37,928 bases of DNA from JAGRGG01 sp965217265 (GTDB lineage Bacteria; Pseudomonadota; Alphaproteobacteria; Geminicoccales; Geminicoccaceae), in assembly GCA_965217265.1 (NCBI GenBank), contig CBDCHP010000005.1, positions 1 to 37,928 of the forward strand. The letters are read 5' to 3'. The first letter of the stretch is position 1. Every line of letters starts with the position of its first letter. The position numbers were made by a program, and so were the translations under genes. The notes under the pieces were generated by a model that did not search any database, was not told where the DNA came from, and saw only the letters and a list, made by a program, of their open reading frames with translations. Positions 15,834 to 24,034 of this stretch are shown here, piece by piece.

Positions 15834-16151
15834 ACGTTGCGTTCCTATGATTTTAAAGACAATAGAATATTCTTATCGTGGAAAGCGTACGTTTCGAGAC
15901 CATGTTTTCGCGACGCTTTAAATGTTGATCATGCCGTGTATGATAGAGAACTTTTCCTCAGTTAAAAATCCTGTTAAATAAATATTAATTCCTCAATAAA
16001 AGGTATATAATCTTTAATTAGCTATAAATTCCAACTTTGTACGATTTTTACTTTTCATCTGATAGAAATCTTTCCAATGTGCTCGCGTAAAAAGGGATTG
16101 AGTTGAACGATTATGTCGCGTGTGACAATTTTTAGCGCAAATTATTGAGCG
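15834..16151. other. AT-rich intergenic island before the NPF-repeat gene
   Basis: About 320 bp of AT-rich DNA inside an otherwise very GC-rich region. No coding frame is supported. It contains the palindrome AGAATATTCT (15864-15873) and many A/T runs around 15960-16080. Such sequence could bind H-NS-like silencers or hold several promoters and upstream activating elements, or be a foreign insertion seam. Confidence 0.6.
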
Positions 16152-16179
16152 TTGACCCGAATGAAGCCTGATTTACTAT
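16152..16179 (+). promoter_or_regulatory. Candidate promoter of the NPF/scy-like operon
   Basis: TTGACC (16152-16157, five of six consensus bases), a 16-nt spacer and TACTAT (16174-16179). Transcription would begin near 16186, leaving a leader of about 100 nt before the ATG at 16284. Placement at the downstream edge of the AT-rich island fits a main promoter for the genes from 16284 onward. Confidence 0.4.
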
Positions 16180-16283
16180 CCGTCGAGCAAACAAACGATG
16201 TGGCCTTGTGCAAGGCGATTGGCTCTAACGAAACGGCGCGCTCATTCTGCGATCGGTGCCGTTTTCAGGCGAGGAAATGGGAC

Positions 16284-17519
16284 ATGGAAAACGAAGATCT
16301 GGCGAACGGCGGCGCCCCGGCCGGTGGCAATCCCTTCGCCGGCGGCGGACAGCCGGACGGCGGGGCAAGCACCGGCGGTGCCGCCTCTGACGACTCGTTG
16401 ACCGAGCTGCTCAAGCAGAGCCCGTTCGGCCGGCTGTTCGACATTCCGGGCATCGACAGCGCCGAGGACATCTTCGGCAACGTCGGCGGCGCCGGCGGCA
16501 ACCCGTTCGGCGGCGAAAGCCCATTTGCCGGCGGCGGCGCCGGTGGCGGTAACCCGTTCGCGGGTGCGGGCGGCGGCAATCCGTTCGGTGGCGGCGGCGA
16601 AGCTGCGGGTGAAGGCGCAGGCGGCGGCGGTAATCCGTTCGCTGGAGGCGGTAACCCGTTCGCCGGCGGCGGCAACCCCTTTGCCGGCGGCGGCAACCCG
16701 TTCGGCGGCGGCGAAGGTCCCGGTGACGGCGGCCCCGCCGGCGGCGGTCAGCCCGAGCCGGAAACGCCCGGTCCCGACTACGTGTGGAACTTCGATCGCG
16801 AGCAAGCCCCCGCCGAAGGTTATCAGTGGGACTTCAGCGCGTTCGGCGAAGGCGGTGAGTCCGGCGGCGGCGAGGGCGGTGAGGCCGGCGGTGGCATGGG
16901 CGGCGAGGGCGGCGAGGGCGGTGCCCCCGAAAGCCCCGACTCGTCCGGTGTGGCCGGCACGTTCCCCGCGGACGAAGTGCCCGAGGGCCTCACTTTCGAG
17001 GAGTTGGCGGTGATGAGCGGTCCCGGCGGCGCACCCGCGATGGGCGGTGACGAAGGCGGCCCGGCGATGGGCGGCAACGGCGGAGACGGACCTACGGACG
17101 ACGGTGATTACCTCGACAACGACGCCTACGACTTCAGCGAGGTCAACGGCCGCGTCGGCGAGGTGATCAAGGTCGAGGGTGCCGGCAACATGGTGACCGT
17201 CGAGGGCGGCAACAACAACTTCGTCATCGTCTTCGAGAACGCCGGCGACGGCGACAATTCGGTCAGCGTCGACGGCGGCAACAACAACTTCGTCGTCGAG
17301 GTGCGCCAGTACGACTGGGACGGCATGGCCGGCGACGGCGACGTCTGGGTCGGCGGCCCCGGCACCGACCAAGGCCCGGTCGACATCGACACCGGGACGG
17401 ACGAGCCCGACTTCAGCGGCAACCCCTTCGGCGGCGGCGACATGGGCGGCAACCCGTTCGGCGGCGGCATGGGCGGTGGCGGCATAGGCGGCGGCGAGGG
17501 CGGCAACCCGTTCGCCTAG
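16284..17519 (+). CDS. Gly-rich NPF-repeat protein, probable extracellular or surface protein
   Basis: The start is ATG 16284, preceded by GAGGAA (16271-16276); longer frames opening at 16152 run through probable promoter DNA. The 411-residue product is dominated by Gly and repeats GGNPFAGG or GGNPFGGG about a dozen times. The densest set is four in a row near residues 110-140, with further copies near the C-terminus, ending exactly in GGNPFA. Between the two repeat blocks are acidic stretches, two YxWDF/YVWNFD-like segments, and a duplicated GGNNNFV unit (17206 and 17275) resembling beta-helix repeats. No signal peptide or membrane helix is seen. Function is unknown. Its place directly before the ScyD/E-like gene suggests a partner or matrix protein of the same system. 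Confidence 0.75.
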   Translation: MENEDLANGGAPAGGNPFAGGGQPDGGASTGGAASDDSLTELLKQSPFGRLFDIPGIDSAEDIFGNVGGAGGNPFGGESPFAGGGAGGGNPFAGAGGGNPFGGGGEAAGEGAGGGGNPFAGGGNPFAGGGNPFAGGGNPFGGGEGPGDGGPAGGGQPEPETPGPDYVWNFDREQAPAEGYQWDFSAFGEGGESGGGEGGEAGGGMGGEGGEGGAPESPDSSGVAGTFPADEVPEGLTFEELAVMSGPGGAPAMGGDEGGPAMGGNGGDGPTDDGDYLDNDAYDFSEVNGRVGEVIKVEGAGNMVTVEGGNNNFVIVFENAGDGDNSVSVDGGNNNFVVEVRQYDWDGMAGDGDVWVGGPGTDQGPVDIDTGTDEPDFSGNPFGGGDMGGNPFGGGMGGGGIGGGEGGNPFA

Positions 17520-17537
17520 ACGCGCCCGCGGGCGATC

Positions 17538-17567
17538 GACGGCGGGGCCCGGGCGTGCCCCGCCGTC
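17538..17567 (+). terminator. Strong 11-bp hairpin between NPF-repeat gene and scyD/E-like gene
   Basis: GACGGCGGGGC (17538-17548), an 8-nt loop and GCCCCGCCGTC (17557-17567) form a perfect 11-bp stem 18 bp after the NPF-repeat stop. No T-run follows. It may be a partial terminator or a stability element that raises expression of the NPF-repeat protein over the genes behind it. Confidence 0.55.
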
Positions 17568-17697
17568 GGCGCCGATCCCGCCGAGAGACCCTCCCGCTCA
17601 AGACTGATTCGCCCGACCGACTTTTCCTCACCCTCGGCCCTAAGCCGCTCGCGGCAGCCGGGCTTCCACACGATCGATCAACGAAGGCAAGAATCAC

Positions 17698-20600
17698 GTG
17701 GACGAAACCACCTCGAACGATCTTCCCTCGCTGCCGCCGCAGTACGCGACGGGCGGCGACCTCGGCTTCTTCACGCGGCAGACGGAGTCGGTGCCGACGG
17801 CGCAGACGGTGGGCCCCGACGGCGCCGTCTACGTCGCCGAACTGACAGGATTGCCCTATCCCGAAGGCTACGCCAGGGTCTATCGCATCAACGAGCCGGG
17901 CTCGGTGCCCGGCTTCGACGACGACACGCCGGGCGGTGCGGCGCAGGTCTACGCCAGCGGCTTCGATGAGATCCACAGCATCGCCTTCGACGGCGACAAG
18001 AACCTCTACGTGCTGGAGTTCCAGAACTCCAGCGAGGTCTACAACCCGAGCCTGAAGCCGAGCGAACTGCCGCCCAGCACCTTGATCAAGGTGGCGCCCG
18101 ACGGCGTGCGCGAGACGATCTCGGGCGACGAGCTCAAACTCGGCAACTACGTCAAGGCCGACCCGAACACGGGCGACATCTACGTCTCGATCAACAACAC
18201 CGAGGTCGAGGCGGGCAAAGTCCTGCGCTACAGCCAGGACGCCGAGACCGGCAAGTACGAACACGAGGTCGTGGCCGACGGCCTGGAGAGCCCGCGGGGC
18301 CTCAGCTTCGGCCCGGACGGCAAGCTCTACGTGCTCGAACAGGGCGAGGGCACCCCGCCCGGCGACCCCGACTTCGACGACGCGCCGGTCGTCCAGCTGA
18401 TCCCCGGCGTCGTCGGGCAGCGCGGCGGCTACACCGGCGCCATCACCGCGATCGACACGGAGAACGGCGGCCAGGAGCGCGTCTACGAGGGGCTACCCTC
18501 GTTCCAGGAGTTCAACCCCCAAAACGGCGAGGACCGCGCCTTCGGCGTCGGCGTGCGCGGCTTCGACATCGCGCCGGACGGCACGGTCTGGATCGCGTCG
18601 GGCGGTGGCCTCTCGGACGCGACCGCGGCCGCGGCGGGCGACGTCGGCGAAGATCTTCGCGGCGTCTTGAAGCTGACCGGCCTGTTCGGCGACGATCCGT
18701 CGGCGGCGGACTGGACGCAGGAGTTCGACTCCGTCGCCTACGCCGGCGAGTTCGGCCCGGACGGCGCCACGACGCTGTTCAACACCCAGAGCAACCTGAA
18801 CGACATCACCGTCGGCCCGCAAGGCAATCTCTACGCCGTCGACGCCGCCCGCAACGTGCTCTACGAGCTCGCGGGCGACGGCGACACGGTCGACAGCGTC
18901 ACGGTCCTGCAAAAGCGCCCGCCCGTGCTGACGCCGCCGCAGTACACGACCGTGGTCGACGCCGGGGGCGACCCCGCGGCCGACTACAAGGTCGAGATCA
19001 AGGACGTCACCTTCAAGGGTGCCAACGGCCTCCCCGACACCCCCGGCCGCGAGGCGGCGCTCGCGAATGCCGGCGAGCAGCCCGACCTGCCCCCGCTGCC
19101 GGACGGCTTCACGCCGCCGCCGCGCGGCGAGGACGCCGCGGGTGCGGCCGGCGGTGCCGGTATACCTGGCGACTTCGCGGCCGCCATTGCCGGCGGTGAC
19201 GGCGACGCGACGCTGGCCGGCTCGCCCGGCGACGACGTCTTGAGCGCGGGCTCGGCGACGACCGCGCCGGCCGAGCCCGATGCCGAAGGTGCGCTCGGCG
19301 CCGCCGGTGCCGTTCCCCCCGGAACGGACATTCCCGTCCTCGACGTCGACGACACCGACGTCCCGGCGGGTATGGCTCCCCCCCCCGGCGCCGAGCCCCC
19401 GGCCGGTCCGCCGGACGACCTGGGCAACCTCCCGGGCCCGATCGAACCGCCCTCGCCCTTGATCCCCGGTCCGATCGACCCCCTCTCGCCGCCGGTCCTG
19501 CCCGACAACCCCTACGCGGCGTTCTTCGAGCCGTTCTTCGGCACCTACGCCCCCGCCCCCACCGACCCGCTCCTCCTGCCGGACGGCGAGGGGGGGGCCT
19601 ACGCCGTCGACGAGGTCTACAGCTTCGGCGACCGGCTGTCCGAGGACGGCGGTGAATTCGGCAAGAACGCCGTGGCGCAGTCGCTCGGCGCGGACGTCCC
19701 CTACACCGAGGGGCCGTATTCCGAATTGGGCAACTTCACCGACGGGCTGAACTGGACCGACTACCTCGCCAGCATCCTCGGCGTCGAGGAAGGCGAGGGC
19801 AAGGACACCAACTTCGCCTACTTGGACGCGACGGCCCGACCGCTGGCCAACGCGTTCGACCCGTTCCAGGACGCCTCGCCGCTCTCCGACTTCGCGGCCC
19901 AGATCGACCAGTTCAAGGCGGCCTACGGGACGTTCTCGGCCGACGACCTCGTCACGGTGAACTTCGGCGGCAACGATCTTACTTTGCCGCCCGACGTCCC
20001 GCCGGAGGATCTCATCGGCGCCACCGTCGGGGCCGTGGTCGACGGCTTGCAGGATCTGGCTGATCTGGGTGCCAAGCACCTCTTGGTCACCAACGTGGTC
20101 GAGGTGAGCTTGGCGCCGCTGTTCAGCGACCCCGCCTTCTTGGCGGGTCTCGGACCGTTGGGCGAGCCGGGCGCGCTCGAAGGGATCGTCGCGCAGTACA
20201 ATGCCGAGCTCGAGACGGCCCTCGACACGTTCGAGGCCGAGTCGGGCGTCGACGTCAAGCTGCTCGACACCAACAAGCTGTTCGGCGCCATCGCCGACGA
20301 GCCCGGCGCCTACGGCTTCACCAACGTGGCCGAGCCGGTCCTGGTCAGCCTGCCCAACCCCGGCGAGGAGATCGTCTACAACCCGGCCATCGTCGGGCAG
20401 GACCCGGCGGTCGAGCACGGGACGCTGTTCGTCGACCCGCTCTTCCACCCGACGGCGCTCGGCCACGCGATCCTGGCCGAGACCGCGCGCGACACGCTCC
20501 TCGGCCTCACCGAGGGGGAGACGGGCGCGCCCGGCGGCGAGACACCCTCGACGCCCCCGGTGGCCGAAGGCCAGACGGTGCTGACCTTCCTCGGCGAGGA

Positions 20601-21174
20601 CGCCGCCTTCGACAACACGCTCGGCTTCTACTTCTACGACCTGCCGAACGACGGCAAGGTGGCCGACGGGTTCGGCGTCGACGGCGAGATCGGCGAGGGT
20701 TCGATCGCGTTCCCGTCGAGCGACGCCGCCGAGGTCGGCGACGAGGCCGTCATCGACGTGTCGGACGGGGTCGGGGTGGCGCCGTTCCTGATCGCCGACG
20801 GGGGCAACCTCGGGGTCGATTTCGCCGCCTTCAAGGACGGCGGGCTGACGTTTGCCGGCAAGGACGGCGATCCCGCCACGGTCCTCGACGACGCCCCGCC
20901 GGCGGTGCTGGCGGGCGGCGAGGCGACCGACTTGGCGCCGTTCCACGTCTTCGGACAGTTCTTGGACGGGGCCGCACCCCTTAACCCGGACGGGCTGACG
21001 CACGCCCTGGTGGGCAGCGCGCCGGCGTACGACCTCCAGCTCGTCGCCTTCGAGGACAAGCTGGGCTTGGGCGACAAAGACTTCAACGACGCCGTGGTGT
21101 CGCTCTCGTCCGAGTCCCTCAAGGGCGGGGCGATCCTCGACGGCATCGGCGACGCGGCCGGTCTCATCGGCTGA
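17698..21174 (+). CDS. ScyD/ScyE-like beta-propeller fused to degenerate SGNH hydrolase and DUF4114-like domain
   Basis: A 1158-residue protein; GTG start at 17698 with GAAGG upstream. Residues about 10-425 form an NHL-type propeller with the ScyD/ScyE pattern: TVGPDGAVYVAELTG, SPRGLSFGPDGKLYVLE, GYTGAITAID, a VYEGLPS strand and FDIAPDGTVWIASGGG. A Pro-rich linker runs to about 635. Residues about 640-945 are an SGNH/GDSL hydrolase with block III GGND (Asn759) and block V DPLFHPT (Asp913, His917). Block I reads FGDRLSEDG, with Arg646 where the nucleophile Ser should be. Residues about 955-1145 resemble DUF4114 (EDKLGLGDKDFNDAVVSL). There is no N-terminal signal peptide; an acidic, secreted (possibly type I) protein is plausible. 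Cyanobacterial ScyD/ScyE are thought to act outside the cytoplasm late in scytonemin formation. Confidence 0.82.
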   Translation: MDETTSNDLPSLPPQYATGGDLGFFTRQTESVPTAQTVGPDGAVYVAELTGLPYPEGYARVYRINEPGSVPGFDDDTPGGAAQVYASGFDEIHSIAFDGDKNLYVLEFQNSSEVYNPSLKPSELPPSTLIKVAPDGVRETISGDELKLGNYVKADPNTGDIYVSINNTEVEAGKVLRYSQDAETGKYEHEVVADGLESPRGLSFGPDGKLYVLEQGEGTPPGDPDFDDAPVVQLIPGVVGQRGGYTGAITAIDTENGGQERVYEGLPSFQEFNPQNGEDRAFGVGVRGFDIAPDGTVWIASGGGLSDATAAAAGDVGEDLRGVLKLTGLFGDDPSAADWTQEFDSVAYAGEFGPDGATTLFNTQSNLNDITVGPQGNLYAVDAARNVLYELAGDGDTVDSVTVLQKRPPVLTPPQYTTVVDAGGDPAADYKVEIKDVTFKGANGLPDTPGREAALANAGEQPDLPPLPDGFTPPPRGEDAAGAAGGAGIPGDFAAAIAGGDGDATLAGSPGDDVLSAGSATTAPAEPDAEGALGAAGAVPPGTDIPVLDVDDTDVPAGMAPPPGAEPPAGPPDDLGNLPGPIEPPSPLIPGPIDPLSPPVLPDNPYAAFFEPFFGTYAPAPTDPLLLPDGEGGAYAVDEVYSFGDRLSEDGGEFGKNAVAQSLGADVPYTEGPYSELGNFTDGLNWTDYLASILGVEEGEGKDTNFAYLDATARPLANAFDPFQDASPLSDFAAQIDQFKAAYGTFSADDLVTVNFGGNDLTLPPDVPPEDLIGATVGAVVDGLQDLADLGAKHLLVTNVVEVSLAPLFSDPAFLAGLGPLGEPGALEGIVAQYNAELETALDTFEAESGVDVKLLDTNKLFGAIADEPGAYGFTNVAEPVLVSLPNPGEEIVYNPAIVGQDPAVEHGTLFVDPLFHPTALGHAILAETARDTLLGLTEGETGAPGGETPSTPPVAEGQTVLTFLGEDAAFDNTLGFYFYDLPNDGKVADGFGVDGEIGEGSIAFPSSDAAEVGDEAVIDVSDGVGVAPFLIADGGNLGVDFAAFKDGGLTFAGKDGDPATVLDDAPPAVLAGGEATDLAPFHVFGQFLDGAAPLNPDGLTHALVGSAPAYDLQLVAFEDKLGLGDKDFNDAVVSLSSESLKGGAILDGIGDAAGLIG

Positions 21175-21187
21175 TCGCGGTCGAGGA

Positions 21188-21219
21188 TCCCGGGGGCGGG
21201 TTCGTGCCCACCCCCGGGA
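21188..21219 (+). terminator. Hairpin between scyD/E-like and scyA-like genes
   Basis: Arms 21188-21200 and 21207-21219 form a 13-bp stem with one mismatch and a 6-nt loop, 14 bp after the propeller gene's stop. No T-run follows, so it is probably a partial terminator or processing site within one operon. Confidence 0.5.
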
Positions 21220-21272
21220 ACCTTTGCCGCAATTATCTTCCACCACGGCAACCACCTTCGAGAAGCACGGCC

Positions 21273-23078
21273 ATGGCTGACCTCGCAGACGACCTCCACG
21301 CGCCGGGCGCGGCGCCGACCACGGCCCCGGCCACGACCGTGGCCGACGCGCTCGCGGCATCGTTTCGGGCCTTGGGCGCCGTCCAGGCCTTCGGCGTCTG
21401 CGGCGGCGCCCAGGCGCTGTTGTGGGCGTCGCTTTCCCGCCACCTCGACCTCTTGCACTTTCGCCACGAGTGCGGCGCCGCCTTCGCCGCGGCCGAAGCC
21501 TATTTTGCCGGCGGTCGCCCGGTCGTGCTCTTCACCACCACCGGCCCCGGCATCACCAACGCGCTGACCGGCGTCCTCGCCGCGCGCGACGAGGGCGCCA
21601 AGGTGATCCTCGTCTCCGCCTACGCCTCGGCGCCGCAGCGCGGGCGTTGGGGCATCCAGGAGACCAGCGGCTACACCATGCCGACGAGCGGCCTGTTCGA
21701 GCCGGGGACGCTGTTCAACGACGCGGTGATCGTCGAGACGCCCGAGCAGCTGCCGCAGATCCTGCGCCGCATGGCGCACGGCCTCGCCCGCCCGGGCGGC
21801 TACGTGGCGCATTTGAGCGTGCCCAACATGATCCAGTCGGCCCGTCTGGAGCGGCCGCTGGCCGACCTGCTGCGCGGCGTCGAGGCCGGCGTGCGCCTCA
21901 GCGCCGACGCCGGCAGGCCCGCGGTGAACCCCGTTGCCGTCGCGCGTGCGGTCGAACTGTTGTCGAAAGGACCGTTCGCGATCTGGGCCGGCTTCGGCGC
22001 CCGCGACGCGGCCGACCCCGTGCGCCGCCTCGCGGAGCGGATGGAGGCGCCCGTCATGTGCTCGCCGCGCGCCAAGGGCATCGTCCCCGAGGATCACCCG
22101 CTCTTCGTCGGCGTCACCGGCATGGGCGGGCACGCGCCCGCCGTGGCCGCCTTCATGCGCGGCGGGCATGCGCCTTCGTGCACGCTGGTACTCGGCACGC
22201 GGTTGGGCGAGCCGACCTCGTTCTGGAATCCGGCGATGGTGCCGAAGGGCGGGTTCGTCCACGTCGACGTCGACCCGAACGTGCCGGGCGTCGCCTACCC
22301 CCAGGCCGAGACCTACGCCGTGCAGGCGGACGCGGGCGACTTCGTCGAGGCCCTGCTCGCGGCCGAGTGGCCGGCGAGGGAGGCGCCGAAGGCGATCGAA
22401 CTGCCGCGCCCGCACCCCGAGCCGACGAAGACTGGGGCGGGGGAGGGGACGGTGCGCCCCGAGGCGCTGTTCGCGGCGATCCAGCGGGCAATCGTCGACG
22501 GGGGCGACGCCGTGGTCTTGGCCGAGTCCGGCAACGCCTTCACCTGGGCGACGCACCATCTGCGCTTCGTCGAGCCGAAGCGCTACCGGGTCAGCACCGG
22601 CGTCGGGTCGATGGGCCACGCCGCGACCGGCGTCGTCGGTGCGGCCCTGGCGCGGGGCGGCAAGGCCGTCGCGATCGTCGGCGACGGCTCGATGCTGATG
22701 TTCAACGAGGTCAACACGGCGGTGAAGCGCGACGTCCCGGCCGTTTGGATCGTGCTCAACGACGGGCGCTACAACATGTGCCACCAGGGCATGGGGGCGC
22801 TCAACATGCAAGGCATGGCCGACGCCTGCTTTCCCGCCGTCGACTTCGCCATGTTCGCCCGCTCGATGGGTGCCAAGGCCGTGCGCGTCGAGCGCGAGGA
22901 CGCCCTGGAGGAGGCGCTGGAACGAGCGATGGCGGCGCCGGGGCCGTTCGTGATCGACGTCATGATCGACGCCGACCGGCCCGCGCCCAGCCTCGGCCGC
23001 AACGAGGGCTTACGCGCGGCGAAGCAGAAGCAAAAGCGCGAGGACGGGGTGAGCTTTCCGGTCTCGGCGGGCAATTGA
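21273..23078 (+). CDS. scyA: ScyA-like thiamine-diphosphate enzyme
   Basis: A 601-residue ThDP enzyme of the acetolactate synthase fold. The start is ATG 21273 (MADLADD); an earlier frame start lies in the intergenic hairpin. Glu66 in FRHECGAAFAAAEAYF is the expected cofactor-activating Glu. The central domain is near 200-330, and the ThDP/Mg motif is GDGS at 470-473, closing with the LND segment at 495-497. ScyA of Nostoc joins indole-3-pyruvate and 4-hydroxyphenylpyruvate into a beta-ketoacid acyloin, the skeleton of scytonemin. This gene could be taken for ilvB-type acetolactate synthase. But there is no regulatory-subunit gene, and the neighbours are a ScyC-like gene, a ScyD/E-like gene, tyrA and trp genes. 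That context makes ScyA the better call; substrates are not proven. Confidence 0.8.
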   Translation: MADLADDLHAPGAAPTTAPATTVADALAASFRALGAVQAFGVCGGAQALLWASLSRHLDLLHFRHECGAAFAAAEAYFAGGRPVVLFTTTGPGITNALTGVLAARDEGAKVILVSAYASAPQRGRWGIQETSGYTMPTSGLFEPGTLFNDAVIVETPEQLPQILRRMAHGLARPGGYVAHLSVPNMIQSARLERPLADLLRGVEAGVRLSADAGRPAVNPVAVARAVELLSKGPFAIWAGFGARDAADPVRRLAERMEAPVMCSPRAKGIVPEDHPLFVGVTGMGGHAPAVAAFMRGGHAPSCTLVLGTRLGEPTSFWNPAMVPKGGFVHVDVDPNVPGVAYPQAETYAVQADAGDFVEALLAAEWPAREAPKAIELPRPHPEPTKTGAGEGTVRPEALFAAIQRAIVDGGDAVVLAESGNAFTWATHHLRFVEPKRYRVSTGVGSMGHAATGVVGAALARGGKAVAIVGDGSMLMFNEVNTAVKRDVPAVWIVLNDGRYNMCHQGMGALNMQGMADACFPAVDFAMFARSMGAKAVRVEREDALEEALERAMAAPGPFVIDVMIDADRPAPSLGRNEGLRAAKQKQKREDGVSFPVSAGN

Positions 23079-23089
23079 GGGGGGTACTC

Positions 23090-24034
23090 ATGGAACGCAA
23101 CACCTTCGCGACCTCGACCTACATCGAGACGACGCCCGAAGCCGCCTTCGATTACCTCAAGGATTTGCGCAACCTCGACGAGTGGACGCTCTACAGCCGG
23201 ATGATCGAGCAGATCGACGCCAACACGTGGCGCGGGACGGCGTCAGGCTACCAGCACGACCTCTTCTACCACGTCCGGCCGATCGAGACGCCGCTGTTCA
23301 AGGGCGTCGAGTGGCACTGCGGCTTCGAGTACGACAAGTACTTCCAGTGCTACCCGGCCGTCGTGTTCCCGGCCGCCTACCTCGGCTCGAACGAGCCCGG
23401 CGTCTACTTCCACTGGCTCAGCTTCGTCGGGCCGGAGCGCCAGACGCAGATGATCATGCAGGGCATCGACTACGTCCACACCGCCGAGATCCGCTCGCTC
23501 AAAGGGGCGCTGGAGCGTCAGGCCGGGCTGCGCGAGGCCGCGCGCGGCCGCTTCGAGGTCGAGACCGCCTCGATCTTCGTCGACGCGCCCTTGGACTTGG
23601 CGGTCGACTACTTGAGCGACGTGCGCAACTTTCGCGCGTGGGCGTTCTTCATCCGCGGCGGCGACGCCGCCGACGCGCGCGAGGGGACGTTCGTCGACGA
23701 GTACGGCCGCGAGGTCAAGGTCCGCTGCCGCGTCCACGACCTTGAGAACTACGCGCTCCTCGAACACGAGCTGGCCTACGAGGACGAGGGCTACGTCCAG
23801 CGCAGCTGCATGTTCCTCGTGCCGTGCGCCTACGCCTTCGGCAACCCGAAGGCGCAAGGGCTCGTCCAGCACCGCGTGTTCTTCTTCGAGGGGGGGCAAC
23901 CGCCGCGCCTCGGCAAGCTGCAGGTCCAGGACTACGGGGCCGAGTGCATGGCGCTCAAGCGCGTCCTGGAGAACAAGGCCGGCAACCTGACCTCGTTCAA
24001 CCGCGGCATGAGCTACCTGGGCGAGACCGTTTGA
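23090..24034 (+). CDS. scyC: ScyC-like cyclase with two SRPBCC domains
   Basis: A 314-residue soluble protein, 11 bp after scyA. Two related halves can be seen: residues 6-38 (ETTPEAAFDYLKDLRNLDEW) and 157-190 (VDAPLDLAVDYLSDVRNFRAW). Each opens a START/polyketide-cyclase-like (SRPBCC) fold, so the protein is a tandem duplication. ScyC in cyanobacteria has this size and cyclises the ScyA product to a tricyclic ketone with loss of the carboxylate. The order scyA-scyC with a 1-bp overlap into trpD points to coupled expression. Several conserved Trp, Tyr and His residues (for example the WHCGFEYDKYFQC block near 75-87) may line the pocket. SRPBCC proteins diverge quickly, so context carries much of the call. 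Confidence 0.75.
   Translation: MERNTFATSTYIETTPEAAFDYLKDLRNLDEWTLYSRMIEQIDANTWRGTASGYQHDLFYHVRPIETPLFKGVEWHCGFEYDKYFQCYPAVVFPAAYLGSNEPGVYFHWLSFVGPERQTQMIMQGIDYVHTAEIRSLKGALERQAGLREAARGRFEVETASIFVDAPLDLAVDYLSDVRNFRAWAFFIRGGDAADAREGTFVDEYGREVKVRCRVHDLENYALLEHELAYEDEGYVQRSCMFLVPCAYAFGNPKAQGLVQHRVFFFEGGQPPRLGKLQVQDYGAECMALKRVLENKAGNLTSFNRGMSYLGETV

Noticed and set aside
16152..16283. N-terminal extension of the NPF-repeat protein from a TTG at 16152
   Set aside because: The TTG coincides with a good -35 element and ATG 16284 has a proper ribosome-binding site; the extra residues lack the protein's composition.
18493..22811. Two long minus-strand frames opposite the propeller and scyA-like genes
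   Set aside because: Same GC effect; biased composition, no motifs, and well-supported plus-strand genes occupy the same DNA.
21273..23078. Ordinary acetolactate synthase (ilvB)
   Set aside because: No ilvN-type subunit gene or branched-chain genes nearby; neighbours are ScyC-like, ScyD/E-like, tyrA and trp genes. A tree would be decisive.
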